A stretch of 64,000 nucleotides of DNA from Yponomeuta sedellus. Taxonomy: Eukaryota > Arthropoda > Insecta > Lepidoptera > Yponomeutidae. Location of the stretch: the NCBI GenBank assembly GCA_934045075.1, contig OW203748.1, positions 10,432,794-10,496,793 of the forward strand. The letters are read 5' to 3'. The notes below the pieces were generated by a model. It made no database searches and was not told where the DNA came from. It saw only the letters and a list, made by a program, of their open reading frames with translations. Position 1 is the stretch's first letter; each line of letters opens with the position of its first letter. This document shows positions 19,660-30,600 of the stretch, one piece after another. Position numbers and translations under genes: made by a program.

Positions 19660-19990
19660 GAATTGAGAAATGAGTTTTGCGTTGGTTTGGACATGTGGAG
19701 AGGATGAAGGAAGAAAGATTGACGAAACAAATATAATATTGTGTGAATGTGATGGAAGGGCTGGTAATGGACGTCCCAGGCGGACGTCCCTTACCAGCCC
19801 TTATGCATCGACCAAATGGTACTAGCAAAGGAGAAGATAAAAAGTACCCGGAACCGGCGTGCGTGCATGCAACGACTTATGAACGTTGATGAAGCGAAGG
19901 TGATCTGTCAGGATCGTGGCAAGTGGCAGTCCCTGCTCTCTGCCTACCCATCTGGGATTCTGGGATACAGGCGTGAAATTAAGTATGTAT
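19660..19990 (+). pseudogene. LINE ORF2 C-terminal remnants
   Basis: 19670-19760 translates FGHVERMKEERLTKQIY, a block typical of LINE ORF2 C-termini. 19857-19980 translates RRACMQRLMNVDEAKVICQD, then RGKWQSLLSAYPSG, a related end. Frames are broken between them. Confidence 0.6.
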
Positions 19991-20189
19991 GCACGAGCAT
20001 GTAATTTACATCGAAGGGCTCTTCGAAGGCAATTTTTATGGGTTTTAATGGAATCATATGTTTGGGTGAATCTCTCGCAGTCCCGGGTGCCTGAGTGATC
20101 TTAAACGATCACGAGGGCTAAGAAACATACGGCGCGTTCAGTGCATGGATGGCTGATCGTCTATGACTAACGCTAGTTGCATTATTACG

Positions 20190-20435
20190 AGAGGTTTCGT
20201 GGTTCGCAAGGCACGTTAAGCAGTTGATGCCGGCTGCCGAAGATAGGTGGCAGTCGTTAAGCCAAGTCAGAGGCCTTAGGGTGGCTTGAAAACTATTGAC
20301 AGTAAGACCAGCCACTACTCTTGCAAGCCTCCACCAATCCGGGCTTGGCCCCCGTGGTGGAGTACGGCCTATACGTTTCTCAGGGAAGACACCCGTGCCT
20401 CTCGGTGTGGTCATAATGGGTTAATGGTGATGATG
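20190..20435 (-). mobile_element. Family X, divergent subfamily, copy 6
   Basis: Shares the Family X backbone but has GGAGGCTTGCAAGAG and a (CAT)n-like ending (ATCATCATCACC on the - strand). It groups with copy 8 at 27385-27555. Confidence 0.65.
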
Positions 20436-20439
20436 ATGT

Positions 20440-20520
20440 TAGAGCGATGGTAGCCCAATAGAACAATGGACGCCGAAGCGAAAAAACCCAGGTTCAATTC
20501 CCTGTGCGGGCATGTACAAA
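20440..20520 (+). repeat. tRNA-like SINE head
   Basis: GGTAGCCCAATAGAACAATGG ... CCAGGTTCAATTCCCTGTGCGG: A- and B-box-like spacing with a degenerate cloverleaf. A related - strand piece is at 63885-63950. Confidence 0.4.
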
Positions 20521-20709
20521 TGAGTTGTCTAAGTTATGTTCATTTGTGAAGTTATAGTAACAATACCACTCGCTAACTGTGAAGGAAAACGTCGTGAGGA
20601 AAGCTGTGTCTGAAGTGTTAAAATACCTCAGCGCTGGCTTGTACAATGGCCCAACTATGAGGCTACGTGTAGAAATCTCACGTCTAACTAGGACTGTGTT
20701 AGCAACGAC

Positions 20710-21024
20710 ACCAGAGTGCTTAGTGCGAGTTTGACAGATCCAATCGAATAACTTTACTACCGCGTTAATCGAGCATCGAGTAGTGAATATGAGTAAGTTA
20801 ACCGTTCGAACTGACAAAATGCTGTCACAGTACAACTCGCACTCGCGTTTATTCATGTTTTGGCTGGTAAACGTGTTCATTTCTCAACGTAAACCATTAC
20901 ATTTTGCACTCAGCAATTTTAATTTCCATACTTGTCGCTAGGTGGCGCTTCCTCGATGCCATAGAAATATGAGTTTACGTTAACGCGATCGAGTAGTTAA
21001 AAAACTCGCACTAAGCACTCTGGT
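20710..21024. mobile_element. MITE family 3
   Basis: Perfect 23-bp terminal inverted repeats beginning ACCAGAGTGCTTAGTGCGAG, 315 bp long, no coding capacity. A lone end (AACTCGCACTAAGCACTCTGG) is at 59178-59199. Confidence 0.75.
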
Positions 21025-21119
21025 TCCTGCCTTTTGGAAAGAGATACGCATAATCGCTCTAGTTTAGGGCTAAATTCGGAAATTGTAGGTGCGACTTGTA
21101 GGTACCTACTTTAAGTAAA

Positions 21120-21230
21120 ATTCAATGCAGGAAATCAGTTTGAGGAAACCTGAGTGTCGGAGGCGTTCAAATACCTCGGCGCTTTAACTTGCCAATCCGC
21201 AGTGGGCACGCGTGGTATTCAAGTCCGTAC
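21120..21230 (+). repeat. Dispersed repeat (CACTCAGGTTTCCT family)
   Basis: Common lepidopteran repeat block, here as GAGGAAACCTGAGTGTCGGAGG. Related segments: 20543-20640, 39640-39800, 47510-47720, 48780-48960, 53690-53855. Probably LINE/SINE-derived; I cannot name the family. Confidence 0.45.
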
Positions 21231-21340
21231 TCTTTGTTGAAGACTCCTTGGAATAAATTTATAATTCTGTTTATTTTTTCCTCTTGACTTTTCTCTCTCC
21301 AATCGCTCGTAGTCCCGGCTGCCTGAGTGATCTTAAACTA

Positions 21341-21508
21341 AGCGCGCACGGGTTACTTTTGTCACCGTGACTGTTTCTTCACTCCGTAGACATGTATGGA
21401 GATGCGCCAAATGTCACCCAGTTGTCACGTTCGTAACATACGCGCATCTCCATACATATCCGCGGTCTTGATAAGAGTGACGAAACAGTCGCGTAACCCG
21501 TGCGCGCT
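21341..21508. mobile_element. MITE-like inverted-repeat element
   Basis: AGCGCGCACGGGTTAC and its exact reverse complement at the two ends. Further inverted pairs inside: GACTGTTTC and GTATGGAGATGCGC. 168 bp. Confidence 0.7.
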
Positions 21509-21510
21509 TC

Positions 21511-21850
21511 GTTATCAACCCTTGCATGTCTCCACTGCTGGGGCACGGGTCTTTTACTGCATCGCAGGAAGGTTAGGCCATACTCCACCACGGGCGCCAA
21601 GTGTCCGGGTTGGTGGAAAGTTGGAAGACAGTGGCGGGCCTTACTGTCAGAAGTTATCAAGCCGCCCATAAGGCCTATGACAGGGCTTAACGACTGCCAT
21701 TCCATGACAGCCGGCACCAACGGATTAATGTGCCTTGCGAAGCACGGAAGCGCTCGAAAAAATGCCACTAGTGGTAGTCACGGGACGCTCACCCATCCTG
21801 TACCTGACTACGCCTGACTATTACGAAGGTTAAGCAACACGGGGCACGTT
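21511..21850 (+). mobile_element. Family X, copy 7 (near full length)
   Basis: Runs from GTTATCAACCCTTGCATG to the GTACCTGACTACGCCTGAC region. Lies just 5' of exon 21931. Confidence 0.75.
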
Positions 21851-21930
21851 CAGGGCATGGATACACTCTCTCTCTTTGAGAGAAGGCCTGTGCCCCGCAG
21901 TGGGGCGTTTATAAGCTACATAAAACAAAA

Positions 21931-22023
21931 ATGTTTCAGCCAACGCAGATGCCCTACTACACCTCACCTTACGTCTCCTACAAGGAGAAGTACAAGAAAG
22001 CCGAACAAGAATTCAACGAAAGG
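21931..22023 (+). CDS. Gene 2, first coding exon
   Basis: ATG in an insect-type context (ACAAAAATG) opens 31 codons: MFQPTQMPYYTSPYVSYKEK, then YKKAEQEFNER. The donor AGG/GTAAAT closes it in phase 0. The end is charged and helix-prone. TTTCAG at 21934-21939 could instead be an acceptor, which would make this an internal exon fed in phase by exon 19449-19551. The preceding 400 bp are repeat copies, so the 5' leader is not visible. Function unknown. Confidence 0.65.
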
Positions 22024-22049
22024 GTAAATTCATGTACCTAGTACCTACC

Positions 22050-22325
22050 TAAGATAATGTTACGGGCCGGCTGTATGGTGTCGGCATAGAGAATAGCACC
22101 AACCCAAACTTATTCCCGCGGGTGTCGTAAAAGGCGACTAAGGGACACAAACCGGGGGGCGGGCAGCAGCGTCCCCTGCAGTACAATTCCACCAAACTGC
22201 GATCCCCAACCCGCATGCCCAGCGAGGGGATTATGGGCAATACCCCCCCAATGATGCCACAACCTTGCGCTATGGCGCTCACTCGGGGAGGGCTATGTCC
22301 AGCAGTTATAGCCTGAAGAAGAATG
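22050..22325 (+). pseudogene. RTE-like LINE 3' region
   Basis: AATAGCACCAACCCAAAC ... TGCGCTATGGCGCTCACTCGG ... GTCCAGCAGTTATAGCCTGAAGAAGAA. Same order as 15645-16262 in reverse. Confidence 0.6.
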
Positions 22326-22797
22326 TCACGGGCAAGGGTTCTAAATTTGGAGGTATAACGCCAATGACAACTTCTTAACGGGTTTATTCACGCAGGGTCT
22401 GGTCTGCAGGTCTTCACGACACGAAGTCCACACGCTGTTTCCAATCGCAGGTCCAATCGAAGTCCAATAGTATCGCTCAGGACGTAGGTTATCACTGGTT
22501 TCGCAGGTAGATTCGCTCGAAGCTTACTCTTTGCAAGTCCAAACTGAACTAACTGCGCGCCGCGACGGCCGCTATTTATATCCGCCGAAAAGGGCTCTTG
22601 AATATTCCCTTTGGCACATTCCCTTGGTGCACGTGACAACGATTCTAGAACAGTTTCATGTCATAAAGTTTTGAACTTATGATAGTAGACATACCAGTCA
22701 TTATTGCTTGCATCGTTACTAAAACGCAGCATGCGGCGACTATTCGGTAGGCTTCGAGAAGGTTCTATTCTCGATGGTTCGCGATAAGACCGCGATA
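22324..22797 (-). mobile_element. Solo LTR
   Basis: On the - strand it begins TGTTATTATCGCGGTC and ends CCCTTGCCCGTGACA. A TATAAATA box, an initiator-like TTAGTTCAGTTTG about 35 bases on, and AATAAA near the 3' end lie in the order expected of an insect LTR. No second LTR or internal gag-pol lies next to it, so it is a solo LTR, probably Ty3/gypsy-like. No matching target duplication was found. It lies in the intron after exon 21931-22023. Confidence 0.6.
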
Positions 22798-22861
22798 ATA
22801 ACATTCTGGCACATACATTGGCCCCAAACAAGGATACCCTGTGTCGTGGGAATCTTCTACA

Positions 22862-22928
22862 GATTGTGTAGAAGTTGATTTTATTCTCGTTGCTGTTGGT
22901 CTGGCCAGGGTCCGGACTCCGGGCGTAT
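22862..22928 (-). repeat. Inverted 67-bp copy of part of exon 18475-18613
   Basis: On the - strand it reads ACGCCCGGAGTCCGGACC, then AACGAGAATAAAATCAACTTC, close to 90% identical to 18528-18594. Similarity stops abruptly after AACTTCTACA. Confidence 0.7.
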
Positions 22929-23069
22929 CCGGAGCTTGTAAGTCAACCCTTGACATCAACTCTTGTACTTAAGTCCCCTTGTAAGTCCGACTTACAAGGG
23001 TTGATATCAATCGATCGATCATAAATGGCTAGATGAAAATGTAAAAACAAATCTACTTCTCATTTTCAG

Positions 23070-23094
23070 ATGAAACACGCGGAAATCGTTAAAG
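23070..23094 (+). CDS. Gene 2, 25-nt micro-exon with GC donor
   Basis: The acceptor TTCTCATTTTCAG is strong. It reads MKHAEIVK in phase 0, continuing the helical end of the previous exon. Ending at 23094 with the non-canonical donor AAAG/GCGAGT leaves one base, exactly what exon 24434-24486 needs (G+CT, Ala). The GT at 23099 would leave two bases, and that phase runs into a stop in exon 26798-26920 and would enter the giant exon out of frame. The GC-AG reading is therefore the only one that keeps the chain open. Confidence 0.5.
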
Positions 23095-23469
23095 GCGAGT
23101 ACCTACCATGCAGCCACCTATTAAAATATTTGGTACTGCAATAATGAAAAAATGAAAATGAAAAAAATATTTATTTAAAGGAATGATTGCAAAGAATTAC
23201 ATTCTTGTATTTATATTATTCTAGAAGAAAAACATAACATAAACGTAATTTTATGCGACTACTACTATAACTAGACTATCTAGTAGCCTGTATTTATGGT
23301 TAGTAGGCCCGTGCCTCTTGCAAAAGGCAAGACAGTGGGTGGTGATGTCATGTTTATCAAACAATATTGAATCTAAATTGTATAATCAGTGGGTACAGTG
23401 ATATCGTTCCGATGTTAAACCTAACTGCAAAGTAGGTAGTCGGGGCTGTAAGTAATGCAATTTGCTTAA

Positions 23470-23645
23470 GTCAGATGTCGCTGCCTGTACGTAATACAGA
23501 GAATAGTGTAAAGAGGTTCGAAATTTCATTGATGCCGTGAGTCGCCCATTGGCTCAATTGGTAGAGCGCTGGCACGGATAGCCAGAGATTGCGGGTTCGA
23601 ATCCCCGCATGGGTGAAATTTTTAGCCTCTAAATAGGTTTTTATA
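23470..23645 (+). mobile_element. tRNA-like SINE, complete head
   Basis: CGCCCATTGGCTCAATTGG (A-box region), an anticodon-like stem CTGGC...GCCAG, GGGTTCGAATCCC (B box), then the tail TTTAGCCTCTAAATAGG. The 7-nt loop lacks U33 and there is no matched acceptor stem of full length, so it is a SINE and not a tRNA gene. Confidence 0.7.
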
Positions 23646-23936
23646 AATATTGAATCTAGTAGAAGATGCATGTGAGGCAAATTATATGCGTAATAAGTAA
23701 TGTAGTTGTCAGTTAACGTAGTTGTGCAACAGCTGTTAAGGGCCACCTGTAGTTAGATTATATACAATGAAATTAAGCTGTATAGGAGTTGACAAAATAC
23801 TCGATATGTTCGAAAGATTACGATGCTACAGAAAAAATGTTAACAGTCTGTGGTTAAGAAATTAAAGAGTAGGTAGAGATATTTATGCTTACCAAATTAC
23901 TTTAATCATAAGATTATGCTTAACACACTACCTCAG

Positions 23937-23937
<1 letters not shown>

Positions 23938-23978
<41 letters not shown>

Positions 23979-23988
23979 ACATACACAC
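23938..23988. repeat. (CA)n microsatellite
   Basis: CAC/ACAC run of about 50 bp with two interruptions, in the intron before exon 24434. Confidence 0.9.
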
Positions 23989-24169
23989 CACAATGCATTT
24001 ATAATCTAAATTTCAGTTTCGATTTAGATACACTATCTTACAGCTATTAAGTAGATATAAAATAACATGACTTTGATTTGCATGTTCTAAGGATGTGTTT
24101 TCGTCTTTTTTATATCTTAGTTTATGCTTATTTTGTACTTACAGAAAAAAATATTTTCAATTAATTTAT

Positions 24170-24300
24170 ATACTGTACCGCCGTATTTTTAGGTAATCGG
24201 GTAAACACTTCTCATCCCCCACGTGACAGGCCTTGCCTAGTGTGGGGGTCAGATTATAAGTAAAACTGTAGGGACCTTTTTATGGCAATAAATACTATTA
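24170..24300 (+). repeat. LINE-like 3' end
   Basis: CCCCACGTGACAGGCCTTGCC ... GGACCTTTTTATGGCAATAAA: a block repeated at 25780-25960 in variant form; probably a non-LTR 3' UTR. Confidence 0.4.
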
Positions 24301-24433
24301 TCTTTTTTATCTTAATTTTAAAACAAGAAGATTTGCAAGTTTCATATGAAAATTTCATAAGAAGATATGTTTTCAAAACATTTGAACAGCCTTTTAATGC
24401 TCCATCCTGAACCACGTTGTCTTACATTTGCAG

Positions 24434-24486
24434 CTCCGTTGAAAGACGTAGACACGACTCCTGGACCAGATGTTGGAAGAAAAATT
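24434..24486 (+). CDS. Gene 2, exon 3
   Basis: Acceptor TTACATTTGCAG and donor AAAATT/GTGAGT. In the phase set by the micro-exon it reads 17 codons, PLKDVDTTPGPDVGRKI, and ends in phase 0, as exon 26798-26920 requires. The alternative open frame (SVERRRHDSW...) cannot be joined downstream. Confidence 0.6.
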
Positions 24487-24554
24487 GTGAGTATAACATT
24501 CATCATAGATACATTCCTTTGATCAACTTTAATCAATAAATAATGAATAAATAA

Positions 24555-24858
24555 ATAATTAATATTCGTGGACATTATTACTCGAATGACAGATCTCGTT
24601 AGTCCTATACTAAGTACAACTAAATGACTCGTGTCATAGGTGCTAACTCGACGATAGATTTAATACAATAAATACATAGATAACATCCACGACCCGGCTA
24701 ACTCGACGATAGATTTAATACAACAAATAGATAGATAACATCCAAGACCCGAGACAAACTAGAAAAGTTCGTTTCCTAGTTTGACCCGGGGGTCGAACCC
24801 GAGACCGATCGGTTGCACAGTCAGCGTGCCAAACCGCTGCGCCACCGAGGCCGACACT
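24555..24858 (-). mobile_element. tRNA-headed SINE with A and B boxes
   Basis: The - strand starts GGCCTCGGTGGCGCAGCGG (perfect A box TGGCGCAGCGG) and continues with GGTCTCGGGTTCGACCCC (B box). The body contains a 60-bp tandem duplication (CTAACTCGACGATAGATTTA twice). Same family as 1405-1620 and 27044-27205. Confidence 0.75.
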
Positions 24859-25259
24859 CTTAAATGTCATGCACAGGAGGCCTTTTGAGTATCCCACAAA
24901 CGAACTCTACAAAGAGGCCTAGGTTCTCAGAGTGAGACAACTTTTTTTCCTGAGAATATGTTTAGAGACACACCAAAAAACACTTAACTCCCTTCCCATC
25001 TTATAAAGAAATTCTGCATAATAGAGTCTTTAGATCGAAGGTTCCTATGGTGAAGACAACATTTGCTAGTCGATTTTCAGATCATAATTATGCGTTTTCG
25101 AATGTATAACACGATGGTGGACTTATGTGACATAAAAAGTAACACGGTTAGACAGGCAAGGATATCCATAACTAAATGCCTAAGTCGTCTTGACTATAAT
25201 TGTTCAGGCGTGAGCCCTGTGGCTTATTGTGGTGACCTCTTCTTGTGTTTTTAATGTGT

Positions 25260-26340
25260 GTGGAATGAAAAACTCCAGTAAAAATATATAAATTCAAGAG
25301 TCTTTAATTTTGCGTGTACAAAGCAACAGTTGGTAGATAGTAAGTAAGTAATGTTCGTTAACAATTTTGAAAATTAGGCAACTTCAAATTAGTACGTTCT
25401 GATTGGCCAATTAAACGTCACGCCATCTTCTCTGTCCCATTGGCTGCCATCAGGGTGTCATCGTGGTAGTTGTCAGTTAGCTTGTAAGTTCCTGTGTATT
25501 TCAATATAGCAACAAGTATCACCGGGTCACTTGTTAGGTTTAATGCTCATCGCAGTGTGAACAATAATCTTACAGAGAAATTAATACCATACTACCTATA
25601 TACTTGGTTGTTTCATCACTAATGTAACTACTTATTTTTCTTTTTTATGTTTATTTTTTTATTTTTATTATAGTTTTATTTAAAATTGCAAATTTCGCTA
25701 TCCGCACTTTATGTCTCTCTCTGGTGCTTCAATATTGTTGAAGCTAAAATTTAATAACATTAAATTTCTTTTCGCTTTTATATACAACTGGTTCCCCACG
25801 TTACAGGCCTAAAGTGGGGACCCCTGGAACCTCTATTAATTAAGTCCTAGCACGCACCTTAATTCTGATATTTATGGTGTAGGTACACGTATGCAAAATT
25901 CTTTGTATTTTATATTCTTGTTATTTTTGTGCAATAAATATTATTTTTTTCTACATACATTGCGTTCCTAGTGTGGGGCCAGAAGCAATGTTGTGTTATA
26001 CTTATAACAGTTTGTTAATTTTAAATCCAATTAACTCCCTACAAATTATATTCACCCTCTCACATACACACACTCACACTCATAAAACACACCGAGAGGA
26101 TTGAAACTCGTGTACTTTTATATAATTTTCAATTATTAATTTAATGTTTATTTTTAATGAGATACCTAAGAAAATCTTGAATGGTAGTTTACGCCAGTTG
26201 GTTATTGTATATAATATTTAATTAACAAGAGAGGTGAGAGGTGCTGTATGCTGAAATACAAGCTATAAACCTAGTTTAGCAGCAGATGCTACATAAAGAC
26301 CTGTTATTATGTACATAAGTCTAACTTCTAATATTAGATC
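25260..26340. other. Intronic stretch without recognised gene
   Basis: AT-rich. Apart from the LINE-like block at 25780-25960 (CCCCACGTTACAGGCC) and a CATACACACACTCACAC run near 26060, I recognise nothing. Confidence 0.5.
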
Positions 26341-26797
26341 ATTATTACTAATATTATAAAAGCTTAAGTTTGTAAGTATGGATGGATGGATGTTTCTTAC
26401 TCATTCACGTAAAAACTACCGAATGGATTTTTATGAAACTTTTCAATAATATAGCTTATACATCAGAATGACACATAGGCTACAATTTATAAAGATATTG
26501 TGTGAATATCTTTATATAGAAGTAGGAAAAAATCTGCCCGATAATGCTACGTGGACGAAGTCGCGGACATCAGCTGGTATTATATAGGTACTTAAGTCAA
26601 ATTTTGTTTGGTTTACATGTTCACGCCTTTTTCTGGTCCAATAAACGTTATCTTATCTTATTAAGGAAAACAATAACAAAATCGATTGATAAATAATTAC
26701 AGTGGTAGATACGAAGCATGAACCTTGTTTTTGAAGAGATGCCACAGAACGCTGGGGCAGTAGATGTTGGTGACGTACACAAGGCACCTTGTTCCAG

Positions 26798-26920
26798 CTA
26801 GCAGTCCCCCTGTCTACGATCGCATCTGACGCAGTATCGACGGATGCCACCGGGGTCGTATCCAAGCACGCGCGACCGCCGAGCCCCTTCCATCCCTCTC
26901 GACTTTTCGCCGCCCCCCAG
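26798..26920 (+). CDS. Gene 2, exon 4
   Basis: Acceptor CACCTTGTTCCAG; donor CCCCAG/GTGACT. Exactly 41 codons in phase 0 at both ends: LAVPLSTIASDAVSTDATGV, then VSKHARPPSPFHPSRLFAAPQ. A low-complexity Ala/Ser/Pro linker with GC-rich codons in an AT-rich neighbourhood. It joins exon 27658 in frame. Confidence 0.65.
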
Positions 26921-27043
26921 GTGACTATATACACACTTAGTCTGTCCTCAGAGGCTCATACGTTCTCACATTCACACTCGTTCTTATACACATTCATACT
27001 ACATTGGCATCTGCATTTAGGTAATGAGATGATTTATAATATA

Positions 27044-27205
27044 ATAATAATAATATTCATGGACATATTACACAGATCTCGTTAGCCCTGTACTAAGTAC
27101 AACTGAATGACTTGTGTTATAGGTGCTAACTCGACGATACATTTAATACAATAAATACATAGATAACATCAAATACCCAAGGCAAACTAGAAAAGTTCGT
27201 CCGTT
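27044..27205 (-). mobile_element. tRNA-headed SINE, 3' part
   Basis: ATTCATGGACATATTACACAG ... TAACATCAAATACCC: body and tail of the same family, head lost. In the intron before the giant exon. Confidence 0.65.
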
Positions 27206-27384
27206 ATAAAGCGTTCAGTGGCATTTTCACTCACACTAGATGTGCGAATGGACCACTCGGATGCAGGGCATGGTTTTTAGATGGTGTAGGCTTGCCCAGC
27301 AACTATACCTACCATCCTGACATCTTAGTCGGCCTAGCCGACGAGCAACCAAGCCGCGGGTTTCTTCACAATGTTTTCGTTTAC

Positions 27385-27555
27385 CGCCTTAGGGCGGCTT
27401 GAAAACTTACGACAATTAGACCAGCCACTAGTCTTGCAAGCCTCCACCAATCCGGACTTGGCCCCCGTGGTGGAGTTTGACCCATACCTTCCTTAGGGAA
27501 GAGACCTGTGCCCCTCGGTGGGGACATAATGGGTTGATAATGATGATGATGATGA
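27385..27555 (-). mobile_element. Family X, divergent subfamily, copy 8
   Basis: Same subfamily as 20190-20435, ending in (ATG)n on the + strand (TGATGATGATGATG). Ends about 100 bp before the giant exon, so it occupies the end of that intron. Confidence 0.7.
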
Positions 27556-27657
27556 TTGGTACACGCTATCTGGGTATTGAACCTAGGTCTATAGCTTGCG
27601 AGTCCGATTGCGACAACAACCGAAATCATCGTAAACACCGTGCCGTTTTACTTCCAG

Positions 27658-30600
27658 GAGGCCATCTTTCAGAATCTGAAACGCAGTCAAGGAGGTCCGG
27701 CCGAGAGACGCATCCAGCCTAAGGCGAGTCAGAAGCGGCTGGGCAGAAAGAAGAGCACGACACACACCAGGAAAACTTGGGCCTGCATTAGAAAAGTACC
27801 TACCAAGACAGTGACGCCAAAGAGTTCACTGCTAAACAAAAACGCAAGACTGCACAGTCCAGGCCAACACAGCATGCTGCCGCTTCAAAGCATCATCATG
27901 ATTAAGCCATTTGAAAGCTCGTCTGCAACTCAGATCTCATGCCGCAGCTCGGTCACTGTGCTAGTGAAGTCAGAGACGCGTATTAACCAAACTAAAGTCG
28001 ACACAAGGGACTCCCGGAATCTTATCGCACCTGATCTTCTTAGCCACAAGGAAAAAGACAGTCGTAATAGCGCCAACAGAATGGGGATTGTCGTCAGAAA
28101 AATCAACACGACTGACGTAGATATCAACCTACCCGGAAGAAGGAATTTGCCATATGGAGAAAGGAATGAGAACGAGAGTGTTTTGCATAATATGGCTGCC
28201 GGCGAGACGCGTTGCCACTGTACCATTCATGAGACTAAAAGTAGATCTAATTCACCAAGAGCTACAGCTGAGTTGCTAAAGGCACAGATTATGGGGAATA
28301 ACGGCTTGGAAATGTATGAGGACTTGTCACATATTGCAGGTGAAATAATAAGAAAAAATGAAGAAGTTGAGGACGGGGCCAAGTTACTGAGACTTAAAAG
28401 AAATGCCAGCGCGACTTGCATCAAAACGTCAGAAGAGATATTCTCCCTCGACGACAGAAAACTATACATAAAAAATAGTAAGTCGCAACAGATTATCAAG
28501 CCGAAGACTGTTAAATTACACGAAGAAATTTTGTACTTACTGCAGGACGTGCCTTTGCAACCTAGCAAAGATCCGAAAGAGAGAATGATCAGGAGAGAAG
28601 TCCTGAAGAAACTATTCAGAAAACTGCGACATTTGACCCATAAGATGCAAATGACGGAATCGGACGAAGATCTGTTAAGAAACATTAGAAACTGCCTCAA
28701 GAGCGTCTTGGATTGTGAACGATGCAATAGAAACAAACACTGGGACAGCATGCCATGTAACAAATACCATATAACGCAATTTAATGTGCCGAATAAAAAA
28801 TTACCAACTGAGGACGATGTGATATTAAAAACGCTGATAACACATTGGTTCAATTCTATAGAGCTTAAAGTGATAACCAGTCAGCGAAAGGAGCAATTCT
28901 TAAAATCTATAATTAAACAGCAACAGGCCCAATTTGCGAACCGACCAAACAGTAATGCTGAGTACAAGGATATCATAGAAGCCAACATTATTGATTTTCT
29001 GCGCGAGTTACCCATCATCACAGATTCAGAATGTAGGAGAACTGTTGTTATACACCAATTAACTGCGAAACTAGTCGAGGAAATCATGGCTCTTGCAAAA
29101 GACAAAATGGAAACGAATATTCCTGTAGCACCAAGAGAAAATTACACTCATTTAAAGGTGTTTAGAGATATAACACGGGCTCGCAACTGCAATTGTCCCG
29201 AAAAATCCATGGATACTGTACAGCATTTAGAGAAAGAGCTCAAAAACGTCATCACTACTGAAATCAGCTCTTTTGTATTGGATAAAAAGCTCATAAGCGA
29301 CGTCATCCAAAATGTAGAGCAAGACGTTGCCGGTATTCTTATAGGATCCTTAGACTGTATTAAACAAGGACAAGAGAACAACGTCAAAACTCATCTAATG
29401 CAGTTTTTAAAAGACACCAAGTGCTTCTCGCAGAGTCACGCTGAAAAGCTGACCGAAAACCTCATGGACAGTTTGAAGCAGACTTTCATTATAGCAGACA
29501 CACATGTACAGAAAGACACTGGTACCTCAGGTCATTCAACAACTACTGTGATCCTTCACAGCAAGTCAAGACACGATGTGTCAATGAGAAAGCGAGACAA
29601 TTCAAGATTTGGAAGTCCAAAACGGCAATCTACCAATGAGACCGAAAACACAAGTAAATGTTCAAATAAACTGGACACAAGTAATAAACAAACCAATAAC
29701 GTAGCGGATAGCATTACCGATGAGGATGTATCAAATAATTTTAATATTTATACCACAGAACTGATTCAGCAAATCGAGCAATGGCTACTGATTCTTCAGA
29801 CGCAAGTACCACTGCCTGACGATGAGGGTTTCAGGGCCATTGTAGTCCACGATTTAGCACATGACATCGCTGATAGGCAAAAGTATTTACAGATAAACCC
29901 GTCGAGGCGGGCTAAATCTGCAGACGAGTCGGAGTACCTGAGATTTCAAATTTTCAAATGGATTAACAAACTTGTAGCCGGCAAGAATAGGACAATCCTG
30001 AGTCATGCAGCTCAGCTCATGGAAAAAATACAAAACATACAAATTCCCCTGCTCACTAAACCTAGCCAGTTTAAGCTACATCAATCAATCAATGGTGCTT
30101 ACGCTTTGAGCGTGACAGAGAAGCGAACTACGCCATGTCAGGCGCTGAGTATAACAGAAGAATGTGTAAAAAGCGACGAAAATTATCAAGCCTACGAAAA
30201 AAAGCTCGGAATAGAAATAAAAAGTTGGCTGCGCGAGCTACCTCGGAAAATTATAGAATCGTCAGTGTATACAGTAGACAGTCAGATTGTATCAATGTTA
30301 GTAAGAGACATTAGCAAAGGCGTCCAAGAGGAAACAGAAAACTCCTGTAACGATAGCCAAGTATGTGGAGTTATAAACAAAGAGGTATCACCGTGGATCG
30401 AAAATGTAACTCAGTGCACAGGGAACGAACAGTTATCCCTAAACCACTGCATTGAAAGTCTCAAAACAAGAATTCAAAGCATAAACGTGCCTATAATTGG
30501 AGATAAAGTTCGCGAGGAGACAGAAGAAACCAAAGATGTATGTTGCCAAGACTTGTATGACTATCCGAGAAGCTACTGTGCCGTGCGGAGAATTCTCGAT

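Noticed and set aside
24434..24486. Frame SVERRRHDSWTRCWKKN in gene 2 exon 3
   Set aside because: It fits the GT donor of the micro-exon but then meets a stop in exon 26798 and in the giant exon.
26653..26934. - strand frame of 93 codons overlapping gene 2 exon 4
   Set aside because: Opposite strand of an exon with good splice sites; no start context or partner exons seen.
27640..27657. Start of the giant protein at GTG 27640
   Set aside because: Not an ATG, and the sequence TTTTACTTCCAG ending at 27657 is a splice acceptor in phase with an upstream exon.
28227..28853. Antisense open frames opposite the giant exon (28227-28853, 30573-31043, 32172-32627 and others)
   Set aside because: Shadows of the long coding frame; composition is hydrophobic mirror sequence without start context or splice signals.
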